Below are positions 1-8,720 of a stretch of DNA of 64,000 bases, piece after piece. Where the stretch lies: NCBI RefSeq assembly GCF_008580665.1, contig NZ_BKDJ01000011.1, positions 32,386-96,385 of the forward strand, in the 5' to 3' direction. The notes beneath the pieces are model-generated. The model did not search any database. It was not told the origin of the DNA and saw nothing but the letters and a program-made list of their open reading frames with translations. Every line of letters starts with the position of its first letter. Within the stretch, counting starts at the first letter, position 1. The stretch is from Zafaria cholistanensis. Lineage in GTDB: Bacteria; Actinomycetota; Actinomycetes; Actinomycetales; Micrococcaceae. The translations under genes and the position numbers were made by a program.

Positions 1-381
1 CGTCCGATCGGACTGCTGCTGACCCGCCGCGACGTCAACGCGACCGTGGTCCTGGCCCACACCGGGACCGTGGACCTGGCCGCCGAGCTGCGCCGGGCCG
101 ACGTCGTCATCGCAGCCGCCGGGGTGCCGCACATGATCAAGGCCGAGGACCTCAAGCCCGGCGCGATCGTGCTGGACGTGGGCGTTTCCCGCGTCGACGA
201 CGGCAGCGGCAAGGCAGTGGTGACCGGCGATGTGGACCCGGCCGCCGCCGACGTCGCCGCCTGGCTTTCCCCCAACCCGGGCGGCGTGGGTCCGATGACC
301 CGCGCCATGCTGCTGGCCAACGTGGTCGAGGCCGCCGAACGCCAGGCCGCCACAACCCAGGTCGAGGCCGGCACCGCCTAG
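1..381 (+). CDS. folD: Bifunctional methylenetetrahydrofolate dehydrogenase/cyclohydrolase FolD, C-terminal part
   Basis: The frame is open from the first base and encodes the last 126 residues of FolD, which interconverts 5,10-methylene-THF and 10-formyl-THF in the cytoplasm using NADP. The fragment opens with [20 protein letters not shown], the nucleotide-binding part of the family, followed by the [20 protein letters not shown] and [11 protein letters not shown] segments. The C-terminal signature is [20 protein letters not shown]. The amino half lies outside the window. A strong terminator hairpin follows 35 bases after the stop, so this is probably the last gene of its unit. Confidence 0.95.
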   Translation, partial: RPIGLLLTRRDVNATVVLAHTGTVDLAAELRRADVVIAAAGVPHMIKAEDLKPGAIVLDVGVSRVDDGSGKAVVTGDVDPAAADVAAWLSPNPGGVGPMTRAMLLANVVEAAERQAATTQVEAGTA

Positions 382-416
382 CTGCACCGCCGGCGCGCAG
401 CATCACCAGCGCCACC

Positions 417-458
417 ACGCCGCGGCCCCCACCGGTTTTCCGGTGGGGGCCGCGGCGT
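417..458 (+). terminator. Rho-independent-like hairpin after folD
   Basis: A perfect 19-bp stem (417-435 with 440-458) closes on a TTTT loop. It is GC-rich and has no long T-tract behind it, as is common in actinobacteria. It separates folD from the next gene. Confidence 0.75.
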
Positions 459-473
459 TCCTGTCCGGCTCCC

Positions 474-524
474 CGTTTGCCCGGCCATCCCGTTTGCCCG
501 GCCATCCCGTTTGTCCGGCCTGCG
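474..524. repeat. 17-bp tandem repeat, three units
   Basis: Unit CGTTTGCCCGGCCATCC occurs perfectly at 474-490 and 491-507, followed by a degenerate third copy. It is intergenic between folD and the small membrane protein. Confidence 0.8.
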
Positions 525-673
525 TTTGCCCCACCATCCCGATCCGCCTTGCCCTGTGCAAGGCGGGTCCCCGGTGGTACAAAGAGGCTGGGTGCCGCAG
601 CCGGCCCCGTGCAGACAGCCTCCGCGGTCCTGCTGGAGGAATTACCCGCCATTGGGAACGAGGTTCGCGAGCC

Positions 674-1273
674 ATGGACACCATGCAGGTCTTCTGGATC
701 ATCGTCGCCGCTGTTGTGCTCATTGTGCTGGCCGTTGTCATCGCCAGGACCTCCGGAGCGGCGCGGCGCAAGCGCCACGCCCACGAGGCGCAGCAGCACC
801 GGGAGGAGGCCCTCCGGCTGCAGGAGGAGGCTGCGGAACGGGACAGGGCTGCCCGCCAGCATGAGGTCGAGGCCCGCCGCGCCAGCCTTCATGCCGAGGA
901 AGCCGCGCTGCGGTTGGACGAGGCCAACCTTGAGGTCGAGCGCAAGCGCCGGGCGGCCCAGCGGCTCCAACAGGAGGCACAGGAGGCCCGCGGCACCATG
1001 GCCGAGGAAGAGCGCAAGGCCGAGGCCCTGGAACCGGCGGATTCCGCCGGCCCGAACGCACCGGCCCGGGAGTCGGAAGCCCGAACATCGATGGCCCACG
1101 AGCCTGCGGCCCACGAGCCGCCAACCGGAAAGGCGGTCCACGAGCCGTCCGCCCGGGAGACGGGGCAGGGCCCGGGGCAGGAGGCGCGGGGAACGGAACG
1201 GGGCACGACCCAAGATGCGGGCGGCCCGGACCAGGAACCCAAGGGGCCCTCCCGCAGCGGAGACGGAGCCTAG
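674..1273 (+). CDS. Membrane-anchored coiled-coil protein of unknown function
   Basis: A 199-residue protein with one N-terminal transmembrane helix (residues about 5-25, FWIIVAAVVLIVLAVVIA) and then a highly charged Arg/Glu/Ala-rich region (about 30-120) with coiled-coil character. The tail (120-199) is low-complexity and rich in Pro, Glu and Gly. The ATG at 674 is chosen because the hydrophobic helix follows at once and GAACGAGG lies just upstream; the frame stays open further upstream but that part looks random. No enzymatic motif is visible. The stop abuts the convergent copB stop with a few bases of overlap. Similar anchored coiled-coil proteins are seen in Micrococcaceae, but I assign no role. 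Confidence 0.7.
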   Translation: MDTMQVFWIIVAAVVLIVLAVVIARTSGAARRKRHAHEAQQHREEALRLQEEAAERDRAARQHEVEARRASLHAEEAALRLDEANLEVERKRRAAQRLQQEAQEARGTMAEEERKAEALEPADSAGPNAPARESEARTSMAHEPAAHEPPTGKAVHEPSARETGQGPGQEARGTERGTTQDAGGPDQEPKGPSRSGDGA

Positions 1274-3402
1274 CGAAGGCGGTCCGGATCGAGGTCGATG
1301 CGGCGCAGCAGTTGCGCGTTCAGAGCGACGACGATGGTGGACGCGGACATCAGGATGGCGGCGGCAGCGGGGGACAGCACCACCCCGGCGAAGGCCAGTA
1401 TCCCGGCCGCCAGCGGGATAGCGAGAATGTTGTAGCCGGTCGCCCACAGGAGGTTTTGGACCATCTTGCGGTAGCTGGCCCGGGAAAGGTCGATCATCGA
1501 CAGCACCGCCCGGGGATCGTTCCCGGCCAGCACCACGCCGGCGGACTCCACGGCCACGTCGGTGCCGGCGCCGATGGCGATGCCCACCTCGGCCCGGGCC
1601 AGGGCTGGGGAGTCGTTCACGCCGTCGCCGACCATGGCGACCTTCAGGCCACGCCGCTGCAGCTCCAGGACCTTCTTGTCCTTGTCCTCCGGCAGGACCT
1701 CGGCGAACACTTCGTCGATGCCAAGGTCCCGGCCGACGGCCTCGGCGACCTGGCGCGCGTCACCGGTCACCAGGGCAACCTTGAGGCCGCGCCGCCGGAG
1801 GGCGGCAACGGCTGCGCGGGACTCGCCCCGCACCCTGTCCTCCAGGGCCAACGCCCCGATGATCCGCCCGTCGCGGACCACGTGCAGCACGCCCGCCCCG
1901 CGTTCCCTCCACGCGTCGACGGCGCCGTGAAGGGCCTCCGGAGTGCGCAGGCCGAGTTCCCTCAACATGTTTGGCCCGCCGACGGCCGCCTCGGTCCCGT
2001 CCACAGTGGCCTTGGCCCCGCGCCCGGTCAGCGAAATGAAGCCCGAACCCCGCAGGCCCAGGGCCCGGGCGGCCGCGTCCTCCCCGGCGGCCCGCACGAT
2101 CGCGCGGGCGACGGGATGCTCGCTGTCCGCCTCCACGGCCGCGGCCACCGCGAGCAGTTCCGCGGGGGCGACCCCGGGCACGGCGGCCGTGCCGGTGACC
2201 GCATGCCTGCCCTCCGTCAGCGTGCCGGTCTTGTCGAAGAGCACGACGTCGATGGTGCGCATGAGCTCCAGCGCCATCCGGTTCTTGATCAGCACCCCCG
2301 AGCGGGCGGCCCGCTCCGTGGAGATCGCGATGACCAGCGGGATCGCCAGGCCCAGTGCGTGCGGGCAGGCGATGACGAGAACGGTTACGGTCCGGACCAC
2401 GGCCTCGTCCAGCCTTCCCGCGGCCGTCCAGGCGGTGAAGGTGATGAGCCCGGCGCCGAGGGCGAAGTGGAACAGCAGGGCTGCGGCCCGGTCCGCAAGG
2501 GCCTGCGCCCGCGACGAAGACTCCTGGGCTTCGGCCACCAGGCGCTGGATCCCGGCCAGTGCCGTGTCCCCGCCGACGGCGGTTACCCGGACCCGCACGG
2601 AGCTGTCCGTGGCGACCGTCCCGGCGACTACACGGTCCCCCATGCCCCGGGGGACCGTGCGGGACTCTCCGGTGATCATGGATTCGTCGAACGCGGCCCC
2701 GCCTTCGACGATCGTTCCGTCCGCGGGCACCCGGGCTCCGGAGCGGACCAGCACGACGTCGTCGACGGACAGTTCCGGTACCGGAACGGTGCGCACGCCT
2801 TCCGCCGTGACGAGGTCCGCCTCGTCCGGCAGCAGTGCGGCCAGGGCGTCCAGGGCGCCGGAAGCCGCTCCCAGGGCGCGCATCTCCATCCAATGGCCCA
2901 GCAGCATGATGACGACCAGCAGTGCCAGCTCCCACCAAAAGTCCAGGTCGAACCCGCCGGTGCCCAGCGTCGTGCCCAGCGTGGTGGCCCACGAAGCGGC
3001 GAACGCCACGCTGATCGCCAGGGCGATCAGCAGCATCATCCCGGGCTTGCGCGCCTTCAGTTCGGACACTCCACCCCTGAGGAAGGGGCCGCCCCCGTAG
3101 GCGAAGACCACCGTCCCCAGTACGGGGGCGACCCACACCGAACCCGGGAACTGCGGCAGGTGATAGCCCAGCAGGTGGGCGAACATCGGGCTGAAATACA
3201 CCACCGGTACGGACAGGGCCAGGCAGAGCCAGAACCTGTTCCTGAACATCGCCGTGCTGTGCCCGGCATGCTGGCCGTGGCGGTGGACCGCGTGCTCCCT
3301 GTCCTCGGCCCCCAAGCCCGCCTGTCCGGCGATATGGCCCGCTGCCGGCGGGCCGGCCTCCCCGGACTGGCCTCCCTGGTGCGAATGGCGGGTGTGCTCC
3401 AT
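1270..3402 (-). CDS. copB: Copper-translocating P1B-type ATPase, CopB-like
   Basis: A 710-residue heavy-metal efflux ATPase of the inner membrane. Residues 1-50 are His-rich (HTRHSHQ, HAVHRHGQHAGH), as in CopB. There are about eight membrane helices, the actuator loop motif MITGES, the metal-site motif CPH at 346-348 (CPH rather than CPC marks the CopB/P1B-3 group), the phosphorylation site DKTGT at Asp390, SEHPVA in the nucleotide domain, and GDGVNDSPA near residue 592. CopB proteins export copper from the cytoplasm. The ATG at 3402 is preceded by GGAAGGAAGCCC; an upstream in-frame ATG would extend through the CsoR-like operator. The gene is divergent from the Cys-rich protein at 3588, and copper control through the 3473-3489 operator is inferred. 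Confidence 0.93.
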   Translation of the reverse strand: MEHTRHSHQGGQSGEAGPPAAGHIAGQAGLGAEDREHAVHRHGQHAGHSTAMFRNRFWLCLALSVPVVYFSPMFAHLLGYHLPQFPGSVWVAPVLGTVVFAYGGGPFLRGGVSELKARKPGMMLLIALAISVAFAASWATTLGTTLGTGGFDLDFWWELALLVVIMLLGHWMEMRALGAASGALDALAALLPDEADLVTAEGVRTVPVPELSVDDVVLVRSGARVPADGTIVEGGAAFDESMITGESRTVPRGMGDRVVAGTVATDSSVRVRVTAVGGDTALAGIQRLVAEAQESSSRAQALADRAAALLFHFALGAGLITFTAWTAAGRLDEAVVRTVTVLVIACPHALGLAIPLVIAISTERAARSGVLIKNRMALELMRTIDVVLFDKTGTLTEGRHAVTGTAAVPGVAPAELLAVAAAVEADSEHPVARAIVRAAGEDAAARALGLRGSGFISLTGRGAKATVDGTEAAVGGPNMLRELGLRTPEALHGAVDAWRERGAGVLHVVRDGRIIGALALEDRVRGESRAAVAALRRRGLKVALVTGDARQVAEAVGRDLGIDEVFAEVLPEDKDKKVLELQRRGLKVAMVGDGVNDSPALARAEVGIAIGAGTDVAVESAGVVLAGNDPRAVLSMIDLSRASYRKMVQNLLWATGYNILAIPLAAGILAFAGVVLSPAAAAILMSASTIVVALNAQLLRRIDLDPDRLR

Positions 3403-3472
3403 GGGCTTCCTTCCCGTTCCGGCGGCCCGCTCCCGGATGGCAGCCGCTCCGGGCCTGCCCCTGGCGCCGATT

Positions 3473-3489
3473 ATACCCCTTGGGGGTAT
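3473..3489. promoter_or_regulatory. CsoR-like copper operator
   Basis: ATACCCCTTGGGGGTAT is a 17-bp near-palindrome with the C-run/G-run and flanking TA typical of sites bound by CsoR/RcnR-family repressors. It lies 71 bases before copB and 99 bases before the divergent copper-storage-like gene, so it could control both. No csoR gene is visible in the window. Confidence 0.75.
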
Positions 3490-3587
3490 TAAGGGAAGGG
3501 TGTGAAACCTTCCCGAACGCCGGAGGCGGGGAGTAGGGTCGGGGACGGGGCCCATCAGAAAAAATCCGCTGGTAAAGGAGACAACCG

Positions 3588-3998
3588 ATGACGCTCCACG
3601 TGACCTCGATGCTTGACACCCATCCCAAGGGCTTGGGCGGACTCGACAGGGACCGGCTCGCCGCCTGCATCGCGGCGTGCCTGGAATGCGCGGCCACCTG
3701 CACCGCCTGCGCCGACTCCTGCCTGGGCGAGGACATGGTGGCCGACATGGTCAGGTGCATCCGCCTCAACGCCGACTGCGCCGACGTGTGCGCCGCGACC
3801 GGCGCAGTCCTGTCCCGGCAAACGGAACGGGATCCCGCCCTCACGCGGGCCCTTCTCGAGGCGTGCCGCACCGCATGCAAGGCGTGCGGCGATGAATGCG
3901 CCATGCATGGCGGCATGCATGAGCACTGCCGGGTTTGTGCGGAGTCGTGCCGTCGCTGCGAGCAGGCCTGCGCGGAACTGCTCGCGTCCCTCGGCTGA
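3588..3998 (+). CDS. Cys-rich four-helix copper-storage-like protein (DUF326/Csp type)
   Basis: A 136-residue cytosolic protein without a signal peptide. It has 18 cysteines, mostly spaced as CxxxC and CxxC on amphipathic helices (CIAACLECAATCTACADSC at the first helix, CRVCAESCRRCEQAC at the last) plus a His/Met-rich turn MHGGMHEHC. This matches the four-helix-bundle copper storage proteins (Csp3 type, cytosolic), in which Cys residues point into the bundle and bind many Cu(I) ions. The start at 3588 is supported by AAAGGAG eight bases upstream. It is divergent from copB with a CsoR-like site between them, so copper sequestration alongside efflux is the likely role. Some DUF326 members are annotated only as ferredoxin-like. 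Confidence 0.88.
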   Translation: MTLHVTSMLDTHPKGLGGLDRDRLAACIAACLECAATCTACADSCLGEDMVADMVRCIRLNADCADVCAATGAVLSRQTERDPALTRALLEACRTACKACGDECAMHGGMHEHCRVCAESCRRCEQACAELLASLG

Positions 3999-4024
3999 CG
4001 CCGCTGGCCGCCTGATCTGCTGAC

Positions 4025-4060
4025 CGCGGGTCGGGGCGCGGATCGGCGCCCCGACCCGCG
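4025..4060 (+). terminator. Hairpin terminator after the copper-storage-like gene
   Basis: A perfect 15-bp stem (4025-4039 with 4046-4060) and 6-base loop, 27 bases after the stop. It lies between convergent genes and may serve both strands. Confidence 0.7.
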
Positions 4061-4140
4061 CCGTGCCGTGCCGGCTGCCGAAACCTGCTGCCCGGACCTT
4101 GCCCCCGGATCCGCCGAAGGGTGGATGTCCCGGCGCCCTG

Positions 4141-4194
4141 GGGGATGTCCGGGTGCTAGGGGACGTCCGGGTGCTAGGGGACGTCCAGGCGCTC
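4141..4194. repeat. 18-bp tandem repeat carrying a stop codon
   Basis: Three units of 18 bp (4141-4158, 4159-4176, 4177-4194), GGGGACGTCCGGGTGCTA in the middle copy. The minus-strand stop codon of the neighbouring lipoprotein gene (4174-4176) lies inside a unit. Confidence 0.8.
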
Positions 4195-5070
4195 GGTGCC
4201 GCCTTCGGTGCCGGCAACCCACAGGGCAAGTCCGGTGCCGGTACGCGTTCCAGTCACGGCGGCTGGCTGTCCCTGGACGCGCCCGACGCTTTTCCACTTC
4301 TTCCCTGCGTCTTCGCTCACGTATACGGTGCCATCGGGACTGACGCCGGCGGCGGTCCGGGCGTCGATGAAGGCGGCCGTGAGCAGGACGGGCCCGCCGG
4401 AAGGCGCGCTCCAGGTACTGCCCCCATCCTCGGACCTCCACACGCCTTCCCCGGTGGTCGCCAGAACCACGCCATGCCCTGGCCCGCCCGCCAAGGCATG
4501 GGGTTCCGGCGCTGGCCGGACGGAGTCCCACTCCCGGCCGTCGCGGCTGATGCGCAACTCGCCGTCGAACCCCACGAAACCGTCCCCGGTGACGGCGAGC
4601 GCGTGGAAGTCGGACTCGCCCTGGCGTGACACGGGCCTCCAGGTGGCTCCGCCGTCGGTGGACGTGATGAGGCCCACCGGATTGGGCAGGCCGACCCCGG
4701 GACCGGGGTGTCCCGAGGCGTAGAAGGTGCCGTCTTCGTCGGCGGCGAAGCCCATCAGGTCAATGGTGGGGCCGATCTTCACGGGGTGTTCGCCGGTGGC
4801 CTCGAAGAGGCCGTTGTGCGAGGCCAGCAGGAGCCTGCCGGTCTGCGGATCGGCGTACGCGCCGTGGACGTGGGAGGGGCCGCTGGCGGCCTCCGGGTGC
4901 TGCGCGGTGGAATTTGGGCGCTGCGCGGTGGAATTCGGGGGCTGCGCGGTGGAATCCGAAGGCTGCGCCGTGGAGCACCCTGCGACCCCGAGGGACAGGG
5001 CTGCGGCTGCTGCGGCGAGGAAACAGCGGACAGCACACGGCGTGCGGGGGAAGGACAGGGGAGAGAGCAT
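4174..5070 (-). CDS. Exported lipoprotein of the F510_1955 / sialidase-like beta-propeller type
   Basis: A 298-residue lipoprotein. The signal peptide ends in the lipobox LGVAGC (Cys32). Four linker repeats of STAQ-x-P-x follow (about residues 33-60), then a repeat fold with BNR/Asp-box-like turns: STDGGATW, SRDGREW, SEDGGSTW and SEDAGKKW. Such propellers are seen in sialidases and photosystem assembly factors; related actinobacterial proteins next to copper genes are annotated as F510_1955-family. No catalytic function can be shown. It probably sits on the outer face of the membrane. It is 60 bases upstream-adjacent to the DUF305 gene in the same direction, within the copper block. Confidence 0.82.
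   Translation of the reverse strand: MLSPLSFPRTPCAVRCFLAAAAAALSLGVAGCSTAQPSDSTAQPPNSTAQRPNSTAQHPEAASGPSHVHGAYADPQTGRLLLASHNGLFEATGEHPVKIGPTIDLMGFAADEDGTFYASGHPGPGVGLPNPVGLITSTDGGATWRPVSRQGESDFHALAVTGDGFVGFDGELRISRDGREWDSVRPAPEPHALAGGPGHGVVLATTGEGVWRSEDGGSTWSAPSGGPVLLTAAFIDARTAAGVSPDGTVYVSEDAGKKWKSVGRVQGQPAAVTGTRTGTGLALWVAGTEGGTERLDVP
4899..4976. repeat. 21-bp in-frame tandem repeat in the lipoprotein linker
   Basis: About four copies of a 21-bp unit built on GCTGCGCGGTGGAAT encode the STAQxPx linker repeats on the minus strand. The unit keeps the reading frame. Confidence 0.75.
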
Positions 5071-5130
5071 GGAGCTGGTTCCTTGGACGGGACTGGACTG
5101 GGCTGGGCCCGCGGGGCTTGGGGAATACAG

Positions 5131-5751
5131 CTAGCGGTAGTCCGGAAGCATGTCCTCCATGGTCTTGATCTCCGCTTTTTGGTCCTCCACGATCTTGCGG
5201 GCGAGGTCCACGGCTTCGGGGTTCGAACCCTCCGAGGCTTCCTTCTCCGCCATTTTCACGGCGCCCTGGTGATGGGCAATCATCTGGGTCAGGAACAGCG
5301 CCGCGGCGGCATCGCCTTCGGCTTCCCGAAGCTTGGCCATGTCCTCCCCGCTCATCATCCCTTCCATGGAGTGGTGCGCCGTGCCCGGCGCCACGGGTTC
5401 GCCCCATGCCTTGAGCCAGCCGGTCATCTTCTCGATCTCCGGTCCCTGCGCGGCCTTGATCCCGGTGGCCAGGCCGATGATCCGGGGATCCATGCCGTCC
5501 TTGGCGAGGACGGCATCGCTCATCTCCACCGCCTGCTGGTGGTGCGGGATCATCATTTGGGCAAACATCGTGTCTGCCGCGCTATGGTCCCCCGCGGTTG
5601 GGGCGGACGAGGGCGCGGAGCCATGGCCGGTGTGCATGCCGGAACCGCCTGCCGGGGAATCGGGGCTGGAGCCGGGCTGCGCTCCCGGGGCGCACCCGGC
5701 GAGGGCGAAGGCGAGGGCGAGCAGGGACGCGGGCAAGGCACTACGTTTCAT
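5131..5751 (-). CDS. DUF305 lipoprotein
   Basis: A 206-residue exported lipoprotein: signal peptide with lipobox ALAGC (Cys20), a Ser/Pro/Gly linker with HTGHG, then two DUF305 half-repeats with MIPHHQQAVEM and MIAHHQGAVKM. DUF305 proteins are ferritin-like helical bundles common beside copper-resistance genes; the HH motifs are candidate metal ligands. The ATG at 5751 is preferred over the ATG seven codons earlier because GAAGGA lies about ten bases upstream and the signal peptide then begins with MKR. It lies upstream of the propeller lipoprotein on the same strand and probably shares its transcript. Confidence 0.9.
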   Translation of the reverse strand: MKRSALPASLLALAFALAGCAPGAQPGSSPDSPAGGSGMHTGHGSAPSSAPTAGDHSAADTMFAQMMIPHHQQAVEMSDAVLAKDGMDPRIIGLATGIKAAQGPEIEKMTGWLKAWGEPVAPGTAHHSMEGMMSGEDMAKLREAEGDAAAALFLTQMIAHHQGAVKMAEKEASEGSNPEAVDLARKIVEDQKAEIKTMEDMLPDYR

Positions 5752-5772
5752 GGAGCGAATCCTTCGCAGCAA

Positions 5773-6084
5773 CGGGGATGGTGATTAGGGGGACGGTGAT
5801 TGGCCGGCCGCCCTGCGCTGGCCCTCAGAGCTGCGCTGGCCCTCACAGCTGCGCTGGCCTCCAGGGCTGCGCAGGGTCCTGGCCCGCCCAGGTTTCCGCA
5901 CCATTTTACGCCTCTGCGAAGTATTCCCGCGCTCCGGGGACCACCCCTGCCAAAGGCCGCCGTCCCCGTTCCCTGCGGTCGCCTCCCGGCCCCTGCCTCC
6001 CCAACTGGCCGGCATTTTGGAAGGCTTACGCCGGAGCGTCCCCGCCTCTGTGGCCGCGGGCCTCCGGGCGCTAGTGTGAAGCCC
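5773..6084. other. Gene-free stretch with an 18-bp tandem repeat
   Basis: About 310 bases between the divergent DUF305 gene and the ABC ATPase. At 5813-5879 there are three 18-bp units of CTGCGCTGGCCCTCAGAG type plus a partial fourth. I see no clear promoter consensus and no credible small gene. Confidence 0.6.
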
Positions 6085-7026
6085 ATGCCCAACAGTTCGG
6101 GATACCGGGCGGTGGTTTCCGCCCGGAACCTGACCAAGCGCTTTGGTGACTTCACGGCCGTCGACGGCATCTCCTTCGAGATTCCCGCCGGCGAGTCCTT
6201 CGGGCTGCTTGGCCCCAACGGGGCCGGCAAGTCCACCATCATGCGCATGCTCGGCGGCGTCTCCCGGCGCACCTCCGGGGAGCTGGAGGTCATGGGGCTG
6301 GACCCCGAGCGGCAGGGGCCCGAGGTGCGGGCGCACCTGGGGGTGGTACCGCAGCAGGACAACCTGGACGAGGAGCTGCGCGTTCGCGACAACCTGATCA
6401 TCTACGGCCGCTACTTCGGGCTGCCGATGTCCTACCTCCGGCCGAAGTCGGCCGAGCTGCTGGAGTTCGCCCAGCTGGGAGACAAGGCCGGGGCCCGCAT
6501 CGGGGAGCTCTCCGGGGGCATGAAGCGGCGCCTGACGATCGCCCGCTCGCTGATCAACGATCCGGGCATCCTGCTGCTGGACGAGCCCACCACGGGCCTG
6601 GACCCCCAAGCGCGGCACGTGTTGTGGGACCGGCTCTTCCGCCTCAAGGAACGCGGCACCACGCTGGTCCTGACCACCCACTACATGGACGAGGCCGAGC
6701 AGCTCTGCGACCGCCTGATCGTCGTGGACCGGGGCCGGATCATGGCCGGGGGGAGCCCGGCGGAACTCATTCGCGCACACTCGAGCCGGGAGGTCCTCGA
6801 ACTGCGTTTCGGTGCCGGCCGCAATGCCTCCGCGGCCGGCGCGCTCGCCGGGCTCGGCGAGCGCATCGAGGTGCTGCCTGACCGGATCCTCGTCTACGCC
6901 GACGACGGCGAGGCGGTCCTGGGGCAGGCGGTTGCACGCGGGCTGGAACCAGCCACGTCGCTGGTGCGCCGGTCCTCGCTGGAGGACGTGTTCCTCCGGC
7001 TGACCGGCAGGAGCCTCATTGACTGA
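6085..7026 (+). CDS. ABC exporter ATP-binding protein, NodI/DrrA type
   Basis: A 313-residue ATPase with Walker A GPNGAGKST, signature LSGGMKRR, Walker B LLLDEPTTGLDP and switch LTTHYMDEA. The DrrA/NodI-like C-terminal extension includes LEDVFLRLTGR. It energises the two ABC-2 permeases that follow (7019 and 7890); the TTG start of the first permease lies inside the last codons of this gene, indicating translational coupling. NodIJ-type and daunorubicin-type pumps export amphipathic molecules; the substrate here is unknown. The ATG at 6085 is chosen because family homology starts with SARNLTKRFGDFTAVDGI; upstream in-frame sequence is unlike protein. Confidence 0.92.
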   Translation: MPNSSGYRAVVSARNLTKRFGDFTAVDGISFEIPAGESFGLLGPNGAGKSTIMRMLGGVSRRTSGELEVMGLDPERQGPEVRAHLGVVPQQDNLDEELRVRDNLIIYGRYFGLPMSYLRPKSAELLEFAQLGDKAGARIGELSGGMKRRLTIARSLINDPGILLLDEPTTGLDPQARHVLWDRLFRLKERGTTLVLTTHYMDEAEQLCDRLIVVDRGRIMAGGSPAELIRAHSSREVLELRFGAGRNASAAGALAGLGERIEVLPDRILVYADDGEAVLGQAVARGLEPATSLVRRSSLEDVFLRLTGRSLID

Positions 7027-7888
7027 GCGCTCCGGCGACGCCCGGCCACAGCGGCCCGCGCCCGCGCCGTTGCGGCCCCCCTCGGCGGCGGCCAGCGCGG
7101 CCAGGGCCCGCCGGTGGGGCACCTGGTACGTCGCCGAGCACAAGCTGCGTGGAATGCGCGGCTACCTGGGGGTGATCATCGCCTACTCCATCGGCAGCCC
7201 CCTGATGTACCTGTTTGCCATGGGGGTGGGTCTGGCGTCCCTGGTGGACTCCACCTCGGGGGCCCGGGCCTTTGGCGGGGTGACCTACCTGCAGTTCATC
7301 GTCCCGGCCCTGCTGGTTTCCACGGCGGTGATGGCGGCTTCGGAGGAGTTCAGCTACCCGGTCATGAGCGGATTCAAGTGGAGGCGCACCTACTACGGGC
7401 CACTGGCCTCCCCGATCTCGCCCCAGCAGATCTGCCAGGGCCACGCGCTCGCCGTCGCGGTGCGGCTGCTCGCCCAGTCCGTGGCCTACCAGGCGATCGT
7501 GATCGCCTTCGGCGCCACCGGGACGCGGGGGTGGGCGTCTCCGCTGGTGGCGGTGCTGGCGGGCCTGGCCTTCGGGCTGCCGATGATGGCGTATGCGGCC
7601 TCCATCAGGGAGGACCGCGGACAGTTCGCCCTGGTGCAGCGCTTCGTGGTGGTGCCGCTGTTCCTCTTCTCCGGAACCTTCTTCCCGCTGTCCACGCTGC
7701 CCTGGTTCCTGCAGTGGATCGGTTGGGCCTCGCCGGTCTGGCACGCCACCGAACTGGGCCGGGTGCTCGGCTACGGGCATGTGGAGCCGGCCTGGCTTTC
7801 GGGGCTCCACCTGGCCTACCTGCTGCTGCTGGCCGGAGCCGGACTGCTGGCGGCGCGCCGCACCTACGCCCGCCGGCTGGAGGCCTGA
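7019..7888 (+). CDS. ABC-2 type permease, NodJ-like (first of two)
   Basis: A 289-residue membrane protein with about six helices, typical of ABC-2 permeases (opening KLRGMRGYLGVIIAYSIGSP, late segment PLFLFSGTFFPLSTLPWFLQ). The first 30 residues are a disordered Pro/Ala/Arg tail. The start is TTG at 7019, overlapping the ATPase stop by 8 bases. Together with the next permease it would form a heteromeric channel for export driven by the ATPase. Confidence 0.9.
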   Translation: MTERSGDARPQRPAPAPLRPPSAAASAARARRWGTWYVAEHKLRGMRGYLGVIIAYSIGSPLMYLFAMGVGLASLVDSTSGARAFGGVTYLQFIVPALLVSTAVMAASEEFSYPVMSGFKWRRTYYGPLASPISPQQICQGHALAVAVRLLAQSVAYQAIVIAFGATGTRGWASPLVAVLAGLAFGLPMMAYAASIREDRGQFALVQRFVVVPLFLFSGTFFPLSTLPWFLQWIGWASPVWHATELGRVLGYGHVEPAWLSGLHLAYLLLLAGAGLLAARRTYARRLEA

Positions 7889-7889
7889 G

Positions 7890-8720
7890 GTGGGCCCGGT
7901 GCACGACGGCGCCCCGCACCTTGTGCCTGACGGGCGCCCGCTGGCGGGCCTGTACTCCCGCAACGCGCGCGCGGTCATCGCGCGCGGGCTGCTGGCCACC
8001 CGCACCAGCAACTGGACCGTCATGGTCTCCGGGTTCTTCGAACCCGTGCTGTACCTGCTCTCCATGGGCATCGGCCTGGGCGCCCTGGTGGGCGAGGTGG
8101 CCGGCCCCGGCGGGCAGGAGATCAGCTACGCCGCCTACATCGCCCCCGCCCTGCTGGCGGTTTCGGCAATGAACGGGGCGGTCTACGACTCCACGTGGAA
8201 CGTGTTCTTCAAGCTCAACTTCGCCAAGCTCTACCAGAACATGCTCTACACCTCGCTGGGACCGCTGGATGTGGCGATCGGGGAGATCTTCCTGGCCCTG
8301 CTGCGCGGCTTCCTCTATGCCACCGGCTTCACCGTGGTCATGGCGGCCCTGGGGCTGGCCACCTCGCCGTGGGCGTTGCTGATGGTGCCCGCCTCGGTGC
8401 TCATCGCCTTCGGCTTCGCCGCGGTCGGCATGGGCATCACCAGCTTCATGACCCGCTTCCAGCAGATGGACTGGATCGGGTTCGCGCTGCTGCCCATGTT
8501 CCTCTTCTCGGCCACCTTCTATCCGCTCACCGTCTACCCGGAGCCGGTGCGGTGGTTCATCCAGGCGCTGCCGCTGTGGCATGGCGTCGAACTGCTCCGG
8601 CAGTTGGGCGTGGGCCAGGTCGGCCCGGCCACGCTGGGGCACCTGGCCTACTACCTGGTGATGGCCGCGGCCGGGCTGGTCCTGACCACGGTTCGGCTGC
8701 GCGCCCTCTTCCTTCGCTAG
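7890..8720 (+). CDS. ABC-2 type permease, NodJ-like (second of two)
   Basis: A 276-residue membrane protein with six predicted helices and the same late motif as its neighbour (PMFLFSATFYPLTVYPEPVR). The GTG start at 7890 follows GGAGG at a proper distance and lies directly after the previous stop. It completes a three-gene exporter (ATPase plus two related permeases). The stop codon at 8718-8720 lies at the end of the first unit of a 17-bp tandem repeat. Confidence 0.9.
   Translation: MGPVHDGAPHLVPDGRPLAGLYSRNARAVIARGLLATRTSNWTVMVSGFFEPVLYLLSMGIGLGALVGEVAGPGGQEISYAAYIAPALLAVSAMNGAVYDSTWNVFFKLNFAKLYQNMLYTSLGPLDVAIGEIFLALLRGFLYATGFTVVMAALGLATSPWALLMVPASVLIAFGFAAVGMGITSFMTRFQQMDWIGFALLPMFLFSATFYPLTVYPEPVRWFIQALPLWHGVELLRQLGVGQVGPATLGHLAYYLVMAAAGLVLTTVRLRALFLR

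Noticed and set aside
152..1447. Long minus-strand open frame over folD and the coiled-coil gene
   Set aside because: Arg/Gly/Pro-rich shadow of real genes in very GC-rich DNA; no ribosome site or family motif.
1312..3492. 726-codon plus-strand frame opposite copB
   Set aside because: Antisense shadow rich in Gly/Gln/His/Arg; copB on the other strand has every family motif.
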